DNA of 20,988 nt from Termitomyces sp. T153 (GCA_018296165.2 JACKQL020000267.1:1-20988), one strand, 5' to 3'; counted from the first letter of the stretch, positions 9,858 through 19,689 are shown. Notes: generated by a model from the letters alone, not told the origin. Numbers and translations: made by a program.

Positions 9858-12800
9858 CTACTGCGTCGCCGTCTTCACCATCTGCGAAAACACACATCAA
9901 AATCAGCCTCTCATCATATCAAACAGACGATCTCATAAGAACATACCTCGCGGGCCCAACGCATAGTCTTCTTAGTCTCGGGTGGCATCCGGTTCTTGGA
10001 CCGCAACTCCGAGGCGATCCATGGGTGGAGCAAGATCTGCTTGAGCTGTCCACCTGGGAAGGAATCTGCAAGATCTCCAAGGAGACCGTAGCACAGCCGC
10101 ACGAGAGAGTCGGTCCTCTCTTCGTCAGCGAGGCATCTCTGGATTAGGGTAAGAATATCTTGTGCGTATGGCAGTAGGATTTCAACTACAGACACCAATT
10201 AGATGCGGTGTCCAGAGAGTAGAATTGGGAAACGTGCCTTTGGGTGTCTTCTTAAGACCGGTAACGATACCCGTATACGCCTCCAGAATACCCTCGCGCA
10301 ACTGGCCGACATAATCCACAAGATCATAATCCAGCTACGTCAAACGATAAGTCCACAAGACCCCCCAAAAAGACAGGACAACATACAGGATTTGGCTCAA
10401 CCGCGCCCGCCTGCTTAAGCACCGCCATCGTCGTCTCCAAGAACGGCTCAAACAATGGTCCGATCGCGAGGGCAATATCGCCAAAGCACGACAGTACACT
10501 GATCTTCACGTTCCGGTTCAGTACCTCGCTCTGCAGATTCTCCAAGAGGACCGTCATGAAGGGCTCTGCGTACGGTGCGCTCTGCTCCCCGAGTGCGCGC
10601 GAGATGTCGCCGATGATGCCGACGGCGACGGTGCAGAGTTGAGTGTCTTCATGCGCTTTGAGTGCGGAATAGAGGAAGGGGAGGAAAGCTTGGATATAGG
10701 GCGCAAAATTGGCTTCAAGAGCTGGAGGGGGTGGGATGTTAATGAGGGATTTGAATGCGGATAAACAGCGGCGCATACCTGATGCGAGAGATCCGACAAC
10801 GAGGAAGGCATCTTCGAGGACGGTTGAAGTTTTTCCGGCAGCTTGGATCAGCTGCAGGACGAGAGTCATGACGCGATCTGATAGTGGCTGAATGCCTTTT
10901 TCGAGTTTCCGGATGACGGCCTACGAAGGATGATGAGTATGAAACATGAGGTCTGACTTTCGTCGACAGAGGAAACTCACAATGACAACGCTACAGAAGT
11001 TACTCTGAAGCTCATTCCAATTATTTCGGTCATCGACACCAATGATTTGGTTCTAATGCGGGAGATCAGCCATCTTTTCATCGGTCAACAGGCAAGACAT
11101 ATACCTGCATAGCGAGGAGCCGCTCCATACGATCAAGGATCGTCAGGAGTGTGTTTTGGACGACGAAGATACTGTCGCCTGTCGCATGGGAAAGGTACGA
11201 CGTAATAGCCTCATACGCGGACGTCCTAAAGTTCGCCTCATTGCTCGCACTATCCCAAGGTCAGCCTCACACAACTCCGAAAATGTTCACGCAAATCTCA
11301 CCTCTCAGTAACACGCAACAACGCCTGCACCACGCCCTCATAATACGGGGATAATGGTCCGCTTCCCGGCCTCTCCACCTCATCCTCATAATAAAGGCCC
11401 AACTGATCCGCCAAATTCATCAGCGCCCAACAACAATTCGCCACGACCCTCGGAGAGTCGCCCAACCCGCTAACGAGCGCTGACACCAGCGGGTGCAAAT
11501 GCACATCCGGCTTGATGCATGCGATCAGCAAATCGCATATCCTGCCGAGCGTCCACGCAGTCGTGTCTTTCACATGCGCGTTCGGGTCCGTCATCATATC
11601 AATGAGGAGCGGGAGCGCCTGGTCCACAAGGGGCGTGAGGACGGCGGGGTCTGGGCCCTCGAGAATCGAACCGAAAGTCATCACGGCGGCTTCACGGTTG
11701 TGCCAGTCTTCGGCTTTGATGTGCGCCTCGATGAAGGGTATGACAGCGGGGACGATGCCGTCCTGCACGGCGCCAGCAAGGAGGGAGAGACACGTCCCTG
11801 CGGCCATGGATACATTCCATTCGTCGTCTTCGGCGTCTTCTTCTTGTTTTGTGAGGAGGTGAAGGAGAACGGGTACGATTTCGGGCAGGGCGATTTTGGC
11901 GAAGTGTCTGGATTCGGTTTCGGGGGTTTCACCGTAGTCTTGGGCCTGTGTTTTTTTTTTGAGTTTACTTAGGGGTGATGGTGGAAAAGCGGGAAAGATA
12001 CAGACCTCTTGGGCTTCAAGAGCTAGGTCTACTTCTTCTTCGCAGACTGTTGACCAGAACTCGACGGCTTGGAGCGCGACTCGCTCGTCAGAGTGTTTCA
12101 TTCCCACAACGGTCAACTGAAGACACGTTGTAAGTTGTCATGATAAAGAAAATATAAAAGTCGTACCCCAAAGAGCGCCTGCTCCATGTACAGCGCCATC
12201 TTGTCATAGTACAAACCCATGATGCGGACTAGACACTCAAAAGCGCCGACTTGAACGGCTACGGAAGCATTCTGTGTGGCTTCGCAGACGACCTGCATGA
12301 TATAGTTGCGTTCGCCCTAGACATGGAAAAATTGAGATCCAGAAAAATCAGATGATGAATCGGTGCGACATACCTCGCGCTCAAAGTTTTCGCGCACAAA
12401 TTCGAGAGAGTTGTACAGCGCATGGATCGCAGCGAGCTGAACTTCAGCTGATGTCTCTTCCTTGCGCGCTCCATGGATAACGGCAGTCAAGATCTCGTTG
12501 GAACGGAGACTCAAAATTTCAGGTTTCTAGTTCAATCGATGAGTGACTAGGGCTCATCAAAATCATGAAATTACGCACTATGGTCTCGCAGATGAAGCCG
12601 ATCGTTTGGAGAGTGGATATTTTGAGATTGGTGTTGGTCTGGTTGTTGACAAAGCCAAGGAGGAGCTCGATGAGCTCTGGCCAGTGGCCTTGTGGGAGTT
12701 CTACGGCCGCAATAGCAGCGACTACGGTGGAAGCAAAGTTTCCGGCCTTTTGGGAGACGGAGCCGAGAGTGAGAAGGGCATCCTGCTTGATCTTACCCTT

Positions 12801-13218
12801 TGTTTCGTTAGGGAGGCTGAGCCATCTGTTTGAATACTCCTGTTGCCGCGCACTGTCCTGCAGGGGGGGGTCAGAATGAGAAAACGGACCATCGGGGGCG
12901 TGCGTACGCGAGCAGAGAGGGCGTTCTTGAGAGCGAGACCTGCCGCATTGCGTACATGGAGAGGACCGTCTTCGCCCGCGAGAACGGACGAGAGCATCAA
13001 CATGTACTGGGGCTGCGGGGATTTTTTAAGACGATAAGGAGCAAGAAAACGAGAATGACGCACGTAGTTCTCCCTTGAGGCACTTTCGAGCTTTGCGGTG
13101 GCATCCTGGCGCGTACTGGCATCTAGAAAGGGCGATTGTAAGGAACGGAGAGAAAGAGGCGCGTCTGGGAGAGCGCACCGGGAGAGAGGGTGTTTGCGAG
13201 GAGTTCGGCGGCGCTCAT
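9858..13218 (-). CDS. KAP95: Importin subunit beta-1 (karyopherin Kap95)
   Basis: Exons (transcript order): 13218-13179, 13122-13064, 13012-12908, 12857-12579, 12526-12374, 12316-12167, 12116-12006, 11945-11302, 11249-11105, 11052-10981, 10920-10387, 10334-10238, 10185-9947, 9881-9858. They total 2652 nt, or 883 aa, close to yeast and human importin beta. The protein carries importin-alpha/NLS cargo through nuclear pores and releases it on binding Ran-GTP. It begins [13 protein letters not shown]. The importin-beta N-terminal (Ran-binding) domain is about residues 20-100 ([17 protein letters not shown]). HEAT repeats fill the rest. The acidic loop that contacts cargo and Ran ([10 protein letters not shown]) is near residue 335. 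The protein ends WARE-MVKTATQ, with the last seven residues on a 24-nt exon. All introns are 50-65 bp. Twelve are GT-AG and one (10186-10237) is GC-AG. Frames join with correct phase throughout and no lesion is seen. It is divergent from LSM7. Confidence 0.95.
10186..10237 (-). other. GC-AG intron in KAP95
   Basis: The exon ends ...CCCAAAG and the intron begins GCACGT and ends CTGTAG. Joining gives [15 protein letters not shown], which matches the conserved family sequence. No GT donor nearby keeps both frame and conservation. The context AAG|GCACGT agrees with known GC-AG donor sites. Confidence 0.82.
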
Positions 13219-13368
13219 TGCGGTGGCGAGCTGTGGCGTGAGGGCGTCGTCGAGATCGTGAGGAGCTGGCAAGGCGATGGGCGTGGATGATGAGTGGCGC
13301 TTGTAAAAAAAACAACAACAGTCTTTTGTTCCACAATCACAAAGCCAAACTTTTTGCACTCCTCCTCA
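13219..13368. promoter_or_regulatory. Shared divergent promoter of KAP95 and LSM7
   Basis: Only 150 bp separate the two start codons, so both 5' leaders and core promoters must fit or overlap. The LSM7-proximal half is A/C/T-rich (an A8 run at about 13303-13310) and the KAP95-proximal half is GC-rich. No confident TATA box is seen. Coordinated transcription of two housekeeping genes is plausible but inferred. Confidence 0.6.
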
Positions 13369-13829
13369 ATGACTGATCCGTTCTCCCCCCAGTCTCGTTC
13401 TGGTCCGCGCGGTGGCCTCGCTCCCTTCGCCAGGCGCCCAGGTCCCGCCACAGACAAGCCCAAACGCGAGGCAATCCTCGATCTCTCAAAGTATGCCAAC
13501 GACCGCATTCGCGTCAAGTTCACCGGCGGGAGAGAAGGTGTCTCTAACCCCTGTTTTCTCTTATCATCTCTTGACCATCCATCTGCAGTTACAGGCATAC
13601 TCAAGGGATACGACCAGCTACTCAACCTCGTGCTTGACGAGGTCGAGGAAGAGCTACAGGGTAAGATCCGTCTCTAGACTAATCCTGTCCTCCTGACAAC
13701 GGCGCAGAACCTGAACCCCACTCGCGCGCACTCGGCCTCGTTGTCCTGCGTGGTCCTACAATAACTCTTCTGAGCCCTGTTGATGGCTCGGAAGAGATCT
13801 CGAATCCTTTCGTTAACCAAGAGGAATAG
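13369..13829 (+). CDS. LSM7: U6 snRNA-associated Sm-like protein Lsm7
   Basis: Three exons, 13369-13537, 13589-13660 and 13708-13829 (363 nt, 120 aa), have introns of 51 and 47 bp and consistent phases. Lsm7 is one subunit of the Lsm2-8 ring that binds the U6 snRNA 3' end in the nucleus and of the Lsm1-7 ring that promotes decapping in the cytoplasm. After a Pro/Arg-rich N-terminus (about residues 1-32), the Sm fold begins REAILDLSKY. Sm1 contains IRVKFTGGRE and VTGILKGYDQLLNLVLDE; Sm2 contains GLVVLRGPTITLL. The C-terminus DGSEEISNPF is typical of Lsm7 and separates it from other Lsm proteins. The length fits fungal orthologs and no damage is visible. The start ATG is the first in frame with the family N-terminus. 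Confidence 0.95.
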
Positions 13830-14133
13830 ATTCCGCTATATATGGAATCTTTGCTCCCATCTTTGTACCCATAGTCAGACCCGATGTGTTCTATAGTCAA
13901 TTCAAGATGCTCGTCTTCCCCAAGCAAATGACAACCCTTGGTCGATCTCTGATCCTCTCAACAGTGATGCCCTCGATTACCAACCAAGGCCCGACGGATC
14001 AGTATATATATACTTCCACTAGACGACCATCATAGACATCCATAATAGTCTCTCGGCATTGCCAAAGAAAGGGGGCCACCAAGGTAAGACATACAAGCTA
14101 CGATCTGTGCCTTTGGCACAGGCCTGTAGTTCT
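13830..14133. other. Region between LSM7 and the right-arm repeats
   Basis: No gene is seen. A hairpin with 7-bp arms (AGATTCC/GGAATCT, 13828-13850) overlaps the LSM7 stop. A second hairpin has perfect 7-bp arms and a 3-base loop (CTGTGCC TTT GGCACAG, 14105-14121). CG content drops after about 14130, marking the start of repeat DNA. Confidence 0.55.
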
Positions 14134-14301
14134 TGCTAAGACCCAGACCCAACTTCACTTTGTTTGGTCAGGTCTTTGATATTCTAACTCAATGCTAAGA
14201 TCCAGACCCAACCTCACTATGTTCAGTTAGGTCTTTGTATTTTGTCGACTCTGTGCTGAGATCCAGACTCATCCTCACTTTGTCTACTCTTGGGTCTCTG
14301 A
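14134..14301 (+). repeat. Three degenerate tandem repeats of about 60 bp
   Basis: Units start TGCTAAGACCCAGACCCAAC at 14134, and related sequence begins at 14193 and 14254, with periods of 59 and 61 bp. They share blocks such as TCCAGACYCA, TCACTWTGT and GGTCTTTG. They adjoin the LTR-like repeat and may be part of it. Confidence 0.75.
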
Positions 14302-14490
14302 GTTTTTTTTATGATCTTATCAACTACTAGGCATGTCTACAAAATTAGCTCCTGGTGGTCAAGAGGTATAGAATACATCTGTCTAGGAAAATCCATTTTG
14401 TTTGATATAGTGGATTGGCCCACTACAGGGAAATGCATTTACACACTCAGTGTGGGGCTCAGGCTTGTGTATTGTTTGCCTCAGTCTGTT
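14302..14490 (-). repeat. LTR-like repeat, copy A (3' side of the gag/RNase H element)
   Basis: It is related to 20640-20860 in the same orientation. Shared blocks include ACTAGGCATRTCTRCA, TTAGCTCCT, CAGGGAAATGCA and TGTGGGGCTCAGG. It starts right after the stop codon of the RNase H frame on the minus strand, as a 3' LTR would. The exact ends and a target duplication are not determined. Confidence 0.55.
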
Positions 14491-14649
14491 TTCATCTGTT
14501 ATAGCCTGGGGGGTGCCTCACACCCATACTCATGCACACCAACTTCCAGGTCCTGCACAGGCAGGATCATTCTGGCAGGATATTAAGCCAGGAGTCCACC
14601 ACAAGCTCCTCTTTTAGGGCTCTGTTTCTGTATTTTGCTTCATCCATTG

Positions 14650-14782
14650 TGTGATGACCACAACTCCTGCAATAGAAGTGATCAACCAACTGGACCAAAA
14701 GGCCACAATGTCAAGCCTGGCTTGACAAGTTGCAAGTACTATTTAAGCAGTATCCAGTGTCATGATGCTATGGGTCATGACA
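14650..14782. mobile_element. 133-bp LTR-like element with target duplication cattg
   Basis: Its ends are TGTGATGACC and GGTCATGACA, inverted to each other except one base, and it has the TG...CA form of an LTR. It is flanked by perfect 5-bp repeats CATTG (14645-14649 and 14783-14787). Removing it rejoins the RNase H fossil frame (KLDCLAM to DEAKYRNRALKEE). An internal perfect 9-bp inverted repeat (TGTCAAGCC T GGCTTGACA) lies near 14708-14726. It may be a solo LTR of a very small LTR element or a miniature inverted-repeat element; 5-bp duplication and TG/CA ends favour an LTR. Confidence 0.82.
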
Positions 14783-14862
14783 CATTGCTAGACAGTCCAG
14801 TTTTATCCTTCTCTGAATTGTGCTACTCCATCTGGCCTTGATCTCTTCATTTGCAAGGATGG

Positions 14863-15340
14863 TGTAAGGGGATGACCCCTTAATGGGTAACTCTGACTCT
14901 ATCTGGCCTTAGTCACAGGTATAGCATCATCTCTAGTATATTCGACTGACCAGCCACTGAGCCCCTGCACCCTCCAGTCAGTATTAGTCAGCCCTTTGTA
15001 GTCATTGGACCCTATTTCTCCTTTCGACGTATTGATAGTCATTACTGCTTAGCATACCCAGGCCTGCTTACCACATATAGCATTAGTCATAGCGTAGCCA
15101 TGGATGTAGTATATAAGCTGGTCATAAGGATAGAATATCCTTTGACTGATCAATAACAGCATTCCCCAGGTCTATCCAGTGAATCAACTGTGAGAGCCCC
15201 AGTATTGTCACCTTAGCTTAGCTCACTATGCTTGCCCCTTGCCTGCTCCTTAGCCACTTCTTGCCCTTTGATGCTCGCTCGTTGCTTGTGTTTGCTTGCT
15301 CTTGGCTAGGTTTATCTGCGGTTGTGCTCATCCCCTCACA
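14863..15340 (+). repeat. 5' LTR of KH element copy 2
   Basis: 478 bp, TGTAAGGGG...CCCCTCACA. A TATATAAG box at about 15110-15117 is the likely promoter. By eye it differs from the 3' LTR at about 23 sites plus one 1-base indel, every substitution being a transition. Confidence 0.94.
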
Positions 15341-15429
15341 TCTTGATCGGTCCCTATGTTGTCTGCACCTCTAGCCCATGACACCCAACCTACCTCTTAC
15401 CTTTGACCTCACCCTAATCTCAAGACACT

Positions 15430-16891
15430 ATGTTGTCTTCTGCCACCTTGTCCAATCCGGCTGACACTATTGAGAGACTGCTAACTCTTGTGGCAGGACT
15501 TGAGAGCAGACTAGTGGCACTCAAATCTGGTCGTACACCCTCTCCTGTAAGGGGATGACCCCTTTATGGGTAACTCCAACTCTATCCAGCCTTAGTCACA
15601 GGTATAGCATCATCTCTAGCATATTTGACTGACTGGCCACTGAGCCCCTGCACCCTCCAGTCAGTATTAGTCAGCCATTCATAGTCATCAGACCCTATTT
15701 CTCCTTTTGACATATTGATAGTCATTACTGCTTAGCATACCCAGGCCTGCTTACCACATATAGCATTAGTCATAGCGTAGCCATGGATGTAGTATATAAG
15801 CTGGTCATAAGGAATAGAATATCCTTTGACCGATCAATAACAGCATTTCCCAGGTCTATCCAGTGAATCAACTGTGAGAGCCCCAGTGTTGTCGCCTTAG
15901 CTTAGCCTGCTATGCTTGCCCCTTGCCCACTTCTTAGCCACTTCTTGCCCTTTGACACTCGCTTGTTGCTTGTGTTTGCTTGCTCTTGGCTAGGTTTATC
16001 TGCAGTTGTGCTTGTCCCCTCACATCTCCCGTGGTTGCCACTGTAGCCACTGCCTGAACGGCCTCACAGCCTAGTAGGGGTGGTTGCCAGGGCCAGTCAG
16101 GAATGGCCACATGATCAGCTCCTCCAGGGCAGCCAAAACCCTTGTCAACCACCAAAACTCCTATCGCGCCCACCTCTTGCATCCCTTGACATGTAGCGCG
16201 CCCTACCTTTAATGCTCCCCTTGCCATCCCCCTTGCTCGGGACCTTCCCCCTATGGATGGCTGCACCCCATGTTTCAAGTGCGCACTTGAACTCCTTGAC
16301 TCTCTCGTTGCACATGTGGTTGGTCACCAGGGGCAGGGCCTTAAACAAGCCCTCAACATCTCTGGCGCCTGCCTGGCAGTTTTCACAGTTAGCTTGGCTG
16401 GAGGAGACCACTGGTTCGTCTCTATCTGGGGCTCCAATCAGCAGATTGGAGAAGCCCTCATGGTTATTGAAAAGCAGATAGCTAAGAAGCGAGTCCGCAT
16501 ACTGCGGAAACAATGCCCCAGCAATGTTGTGCCGGCAGTTGCTGTGCCAGCACCTTTGGGATCCACTGCATTGTCCACCCCAACTTCTACCAGACCAGGA
16601 GCGCCTTCTTCTAGCACTCTGGCAGCAGAATTCCAGACTGCTACCATGGCCTCTACCCCTTCTACCCGGCAACCCCCATCTCTCCCTCTGGGCTCGCCAA
16701 TGTTGAGCGTCTACGAGGGGGCTACACCAGCTTCTCCAATCGACACAACTTCTCCCATGACCCTCTCTACTCTGGCGCTGGGTGTGTCGGCCCCAATAAT
16801 ACAATATGCCTCCAGACATCACTCCAGGGGGGCAGAACCAGCCGTTGCACATTGTAGTCAGCCTTATCAGGGACAGGGAAGAGCATCTTAA
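15430..16891 (+). pseudogene. KH-domain ORF of KH element copy 2, interrupted
   Basis: It starts MLSSATLSNPADTIERLL, nearly identical to copy 1, and is split after 15545 by a solo LTR. Joining 15430-15545 to 16030-16891 gives 978 nt, exactly the length of the ORF at 349-1326, in frame. Three TGA stops remain, at 16055, 16112 and 16187. The KH core (HVVGHQGQGLKQ, WFVSIWG, QQIGEALMVI) is well preserved downstream of 16253. A late ATG at 16253 leaves 212 codons open, but this start would cut into the region before the KH domain and is probably not used. Confidence 0.9.
15546..16024 (+). mobile_element. Nested solo LTR of the KH element family
   Basis: 479 bp with the same ends and sequence as the flanking LTRs, flanked by perfect 5-bp repeats TCTCC (15541-15545 and 16025-16029). 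It was left by insertion of another family member into the KH ORF followed by LTR-LTR recombination. Its orientation is the same as the host element. Confidence 0.95.
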
Positions 16892-16924
16892 TGCCACAGC
16901 TGTTCATCAGGTCAATGAACCTTG

Positions 16925-16936
16925 AGGGGGGGATGA
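16925..16936 (+). other. Polypurine tract of KH element copy 2
   Basis: A G-rich purine run ending in ATGA lies directly before the 3' LTR. The corresponding tract in copy 1 is at about 304-318 on the minus strand. This position is typical of the plus-strand primer. Confidence 0.7.
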
Positions 16937-17415
16937 TGTAAGGGGATGACCCCTTAATGGGTAACTCCGACTCTATCCGGCCTTAGTCACAGGTATAGCA
17001 TCATCTCTAGCATATTTGACTGACCGGCCACTGAGCCCCTGCACCCTCCAGTCAGTATTAGTCAGCCCTTCGTAGTCATTGGACCCTATTTCTCCTTTTG
17101 ACATATTGATAGTCATTACTGCTTAGCATATCCAGGCCTGCTTACCACATATAGCATTAGTCATAGCGTAGCCATGGATGTAGTATATAAGCTGGTCATA
17201 AGGAATAGAATATCCTTTGACCGATCAATAACAGCATTCCCCAGGTCTATCCAGTGAATCAACTGTGAGAGCCCCAGTGTTGTCGCCTTAGCTTAGCTTG
17301 CTATGCTTGCCCCTTGCCTGCTCCTTAGCCACTTCTTGCCCTTTGACACTCACTCATTGCTTGTGTTTGCTTGCTCTTGGCTAGGTTTATCCATGGTTGT
17401 GCTTGTCCCCTCACA
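16937..17415 (+). repeat. 3' LTR of KH element copy 2
   Basis: 479 bp, TGTAAGGGG...CCCCTCACA, followed immediately by the target duplication GATGG. The TATATAAG box is kept near 17184-17191. Confidence 0.94.
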
Positions 17416-17563
17416 GATGGCCTCTGGGTCTTCTTTTCTTTTTATTTGCCATTTGCATTTTAATTTCCAAATCATGTGTGCTGACTCAGACATTGTGATT
17501 ATGTATATTCTTTTTCCCACTTTCATTATGCTTCCTTGTTTGAAGTCTGGAGTAATCAGGTGG

Positions 17564-17629
17564 CATCCTAGAATCCTTCCTATGTTAGGTTCTATGCATC
17601 CTAGAATCCTTCCTATGTTAGATTCTATC
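17564..17629 (-). repeat. 33-bp tandem duplication inside the RNase H fossil
   Basis: Units 17564-17596 and 17597-17629 differ at two or so bases. On the minus strand each codes 11 residues ending NIGRILGC, so the duplication kept the frame and may predate inactivation. Confidence 0.85.
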
Positions 17630-17941
17630 CATACTATCCCTTAGAGTTCATATAAGTCTTTTGCCAGTTTATATATAGTCTCCTGTTCTGTCACTTCACA
17701 TTCAGTCAGGATGTGTGTCATAGATTCCTTCCAGTTGCAAACTTGGCAAGAACTCCTCATCTTATAGTTTGGGATATTTTTCCAGTAATTTCCTATCTTA
17801 TACATGTTGTGGATGGCCTTCTATATGAAGACCTAAGTCTCCTTTATGATCATGTGGGTCCTTAGCACTTTTTATAATTAGCTCATTGGTGGGGTCATGC
17901 CCATGACCTCTTTCACCATACATTTGATTCTGTCTAGGTTT

Positions 17942-19086
17942 TGTCACGACCCATTCCCTGAAGCCCTGAACACCACCCGACAAACCCCCGCTCCCCTGGA
18001 ACCCCCCGACGCTTTGTTGAACCTCCCCAGCACTCCACGCCTACTCTGGCTAACTCCAGCACCTTCTCAGTTAACTCCGACAGCCCCCTGGCCAACTCTG
18101 ACGTCTTCCCCACAGCCGCCAGCACTTCCCCTGGACTTCCTGAGCCCCTGGGACCACTCCCCTGCCATGCCTGACCCCATTACACGTCATCAACTCAACA
18201 CCCTGGCTTCTCCAACTTACCCTGGAGTATCACAACAGCCTTGGAATGGACCGCGTCGCAATTGATCCCATCAACATATCAACACAGCCCACCCTCTGAT
18301 TGTAACCAATACCCATCGACTCCATCGAGCTCTGCCAAGCCCCGCCACCATGGCCGACGTCCCCGGAGCTCCTCAGTAGTCAGTATATAAGACGTAGAGT
18401 AGCTCCTTGTACTCTAGTCTTGAGATTACTTACTTATCTATCTACCCACCTTTCTGATGTGTTTCTGATTGTTTCTTCTCGTGTTTTGTGTCCCGTGACT
18501 CGTTTTCCTTACTCACAGTCTCCCAGTCTTATCTTGTTTCTGTTCCGTTATCCTTTTGTTATTGTTCCGTGTCTCTGCCTGAATCTATTCTCGTTCTCAT
18601 CTCGTCTTTGTCTCGTTTTGTTCGACTCCATATCACTCTGTTTGATTCTGTCTATTGTGTTCAAGTCCTCTCAACCATAACAACCTCACGAACTCTGCAA
18701 TTACAATTACAAACCTCTGATGCTCATTACCACCCCTGGACCCTGCTATACACTCGGCTCTGAACCCCATCAATCCCTGTTGATCCCCCATCAGAACTCC
18801 GGCTCTGCTCCTGTCATCCACGTAGCCTCCGCCTCCTCTGCACCCGCAATACTCACACATGGATTTATGCCTGAACCCCGCCAAGTCCATCCCCCTCCCC
18901 CGCAACTCATCCTCTACTCTTCCGGACCTCCCTGGACTTGCTTGGATCAATCTCCCCTGGCTATCCTCACAAGTCCCCAGTGCTTGAAACACCTCCGAGT
19001 GCTCAGTTGTCAGTGCAGGGAATCATGTTTGCCTAGTAAGGACTCGCCCAGTGTAGCTGAGCCCCCATGGTCAGCGGAACCTGACA
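17942..19086. mobile_element. 1145-bp solo LTR with target duplication ggttt
   Basis: It runs TGTCACGACC...ACCTGACA with perfect 5-bp flanking repeats GGTTT (17937-17941 and 19087-19091). It contains a TATATAA box (18384-18390) that reads on the + strand, followed by a long pyrimidine-rich stretch (about 18430-18660), as in a large LTR. It is rich in CG, unlike its surroundings, so it is probably the youngest insert. No coding sequence is convincing: open frames here either cross the insertion boundary or lack any similarity. A short non-autonomous element with no internal region is a less likely alternative. Confidence 0.9.
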
Positions 19087-19689
19087 GGTTTATGCTGATA
19101 CCCTTTCTTTTTAGTCATCTCTTTCTTTCAATAATGCCATAGTACAAGAAGGCTTGCATTGTTTCACATAGCTTTGCTCCTAGGTGGTAAAAACCCACTA
19201 GTGGGGAGTAGTCCACATTGTGAACATGTGTCCCCTCAGCTTCCTCATTTGCCAGGCAGTTGGTACCTTTGTTTTCAAGTATGCTGGAGTGGCCTTTGAC
19301 CTTGGTGAGGGTAGTTTATCCATTTTGGGCTCTTAAGTCTGATACTGTTGTTTGTAGGATTGTTCTATTTATAATCCCTATCTACCTTGGTTCTCCCATG
19401 TCTTCAGAGATTTGGCCAGCCCATCTGTCATCATTTGAGAGTCACTCTTGATCTCTAGGTTGTTATCTTGATGTGTACTTAGGGCTGCCAGGAGGATTGC
19501 CATTATTTCCTCTATATTATACAAGTGTTAAAATTCATCAGGGAGTTTTGTGGTAATGTTTTGCTCATTGTTATCACTGAACCAGACACCTGCTCCTGCT
19601 ACAGCATTGCTGCTCCTATTATTTATGCATGGTCCATCTATATATTCTACAAATCCTTTTGGTACATCTGCCTTAGCTTCACACTCTGG

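Larger units (their letters stand above)
14863..17415 (+). mobile_element. KH-ORF LTR retroelement, copy 2, with nested solo LTR
   Basis: It has LTRs at 14863-15340 and 16937-17415 and a perfect 5-bp target duplication GATGG (14858-14862 and 17416-17420). The internal region holds one KH-domain ORF, now broken by three stops and a nested solo LTR, and a purine tract at about 16925-16936. No polymerase genes are present. It is inserted in the RNase H fossil in opposite orientation, between KRKEDPEA and the ANEEIKARW stretch. It retains more CG than copy 1, so it appears younger or less exposed to decay. No primer-binding site could be assigned by eye after 15340. Confidence 0.94.

Noticed and set aside
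11493..11972. 159-codon + strand open frame
   Set aside because: It is antisense to the largest KAP95 exon, is Gly/Phe-rich from codon complement effects, and has no recognisable domain.
12722..13336. 204-codon minus-strand open frame
   Set aside because: It reads through exons and introns of KAP95. The spliced model with conserved sequence and correct phases explains the region.
15341..15360. Primer-binding site after the 5' LTR of KH element copy 2
   Set aside because: The sequence after CCCCTCACA does not show a clear complement of a common tRNA 3' end that I can name, so none is claimed.
16145..16897. 250-codon minus-strand open frame
   Set aside because: It lies antisense to the KH ORF. 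The + strand frame shows the KH pattern and matches copy 1, while this frame has no family resemblance.
17897..18265. Proline-rich 122-codon + strand frame
   Set aside because: It starts before the ggttt target duplication and runs into the solo LTR, so it is a chance frame across an insertion boundary.
18720..19142. 140-codon + strand frame
   Set aside because: It crosses the right end of the solo LTR into the antisense of the RNase H fossil.
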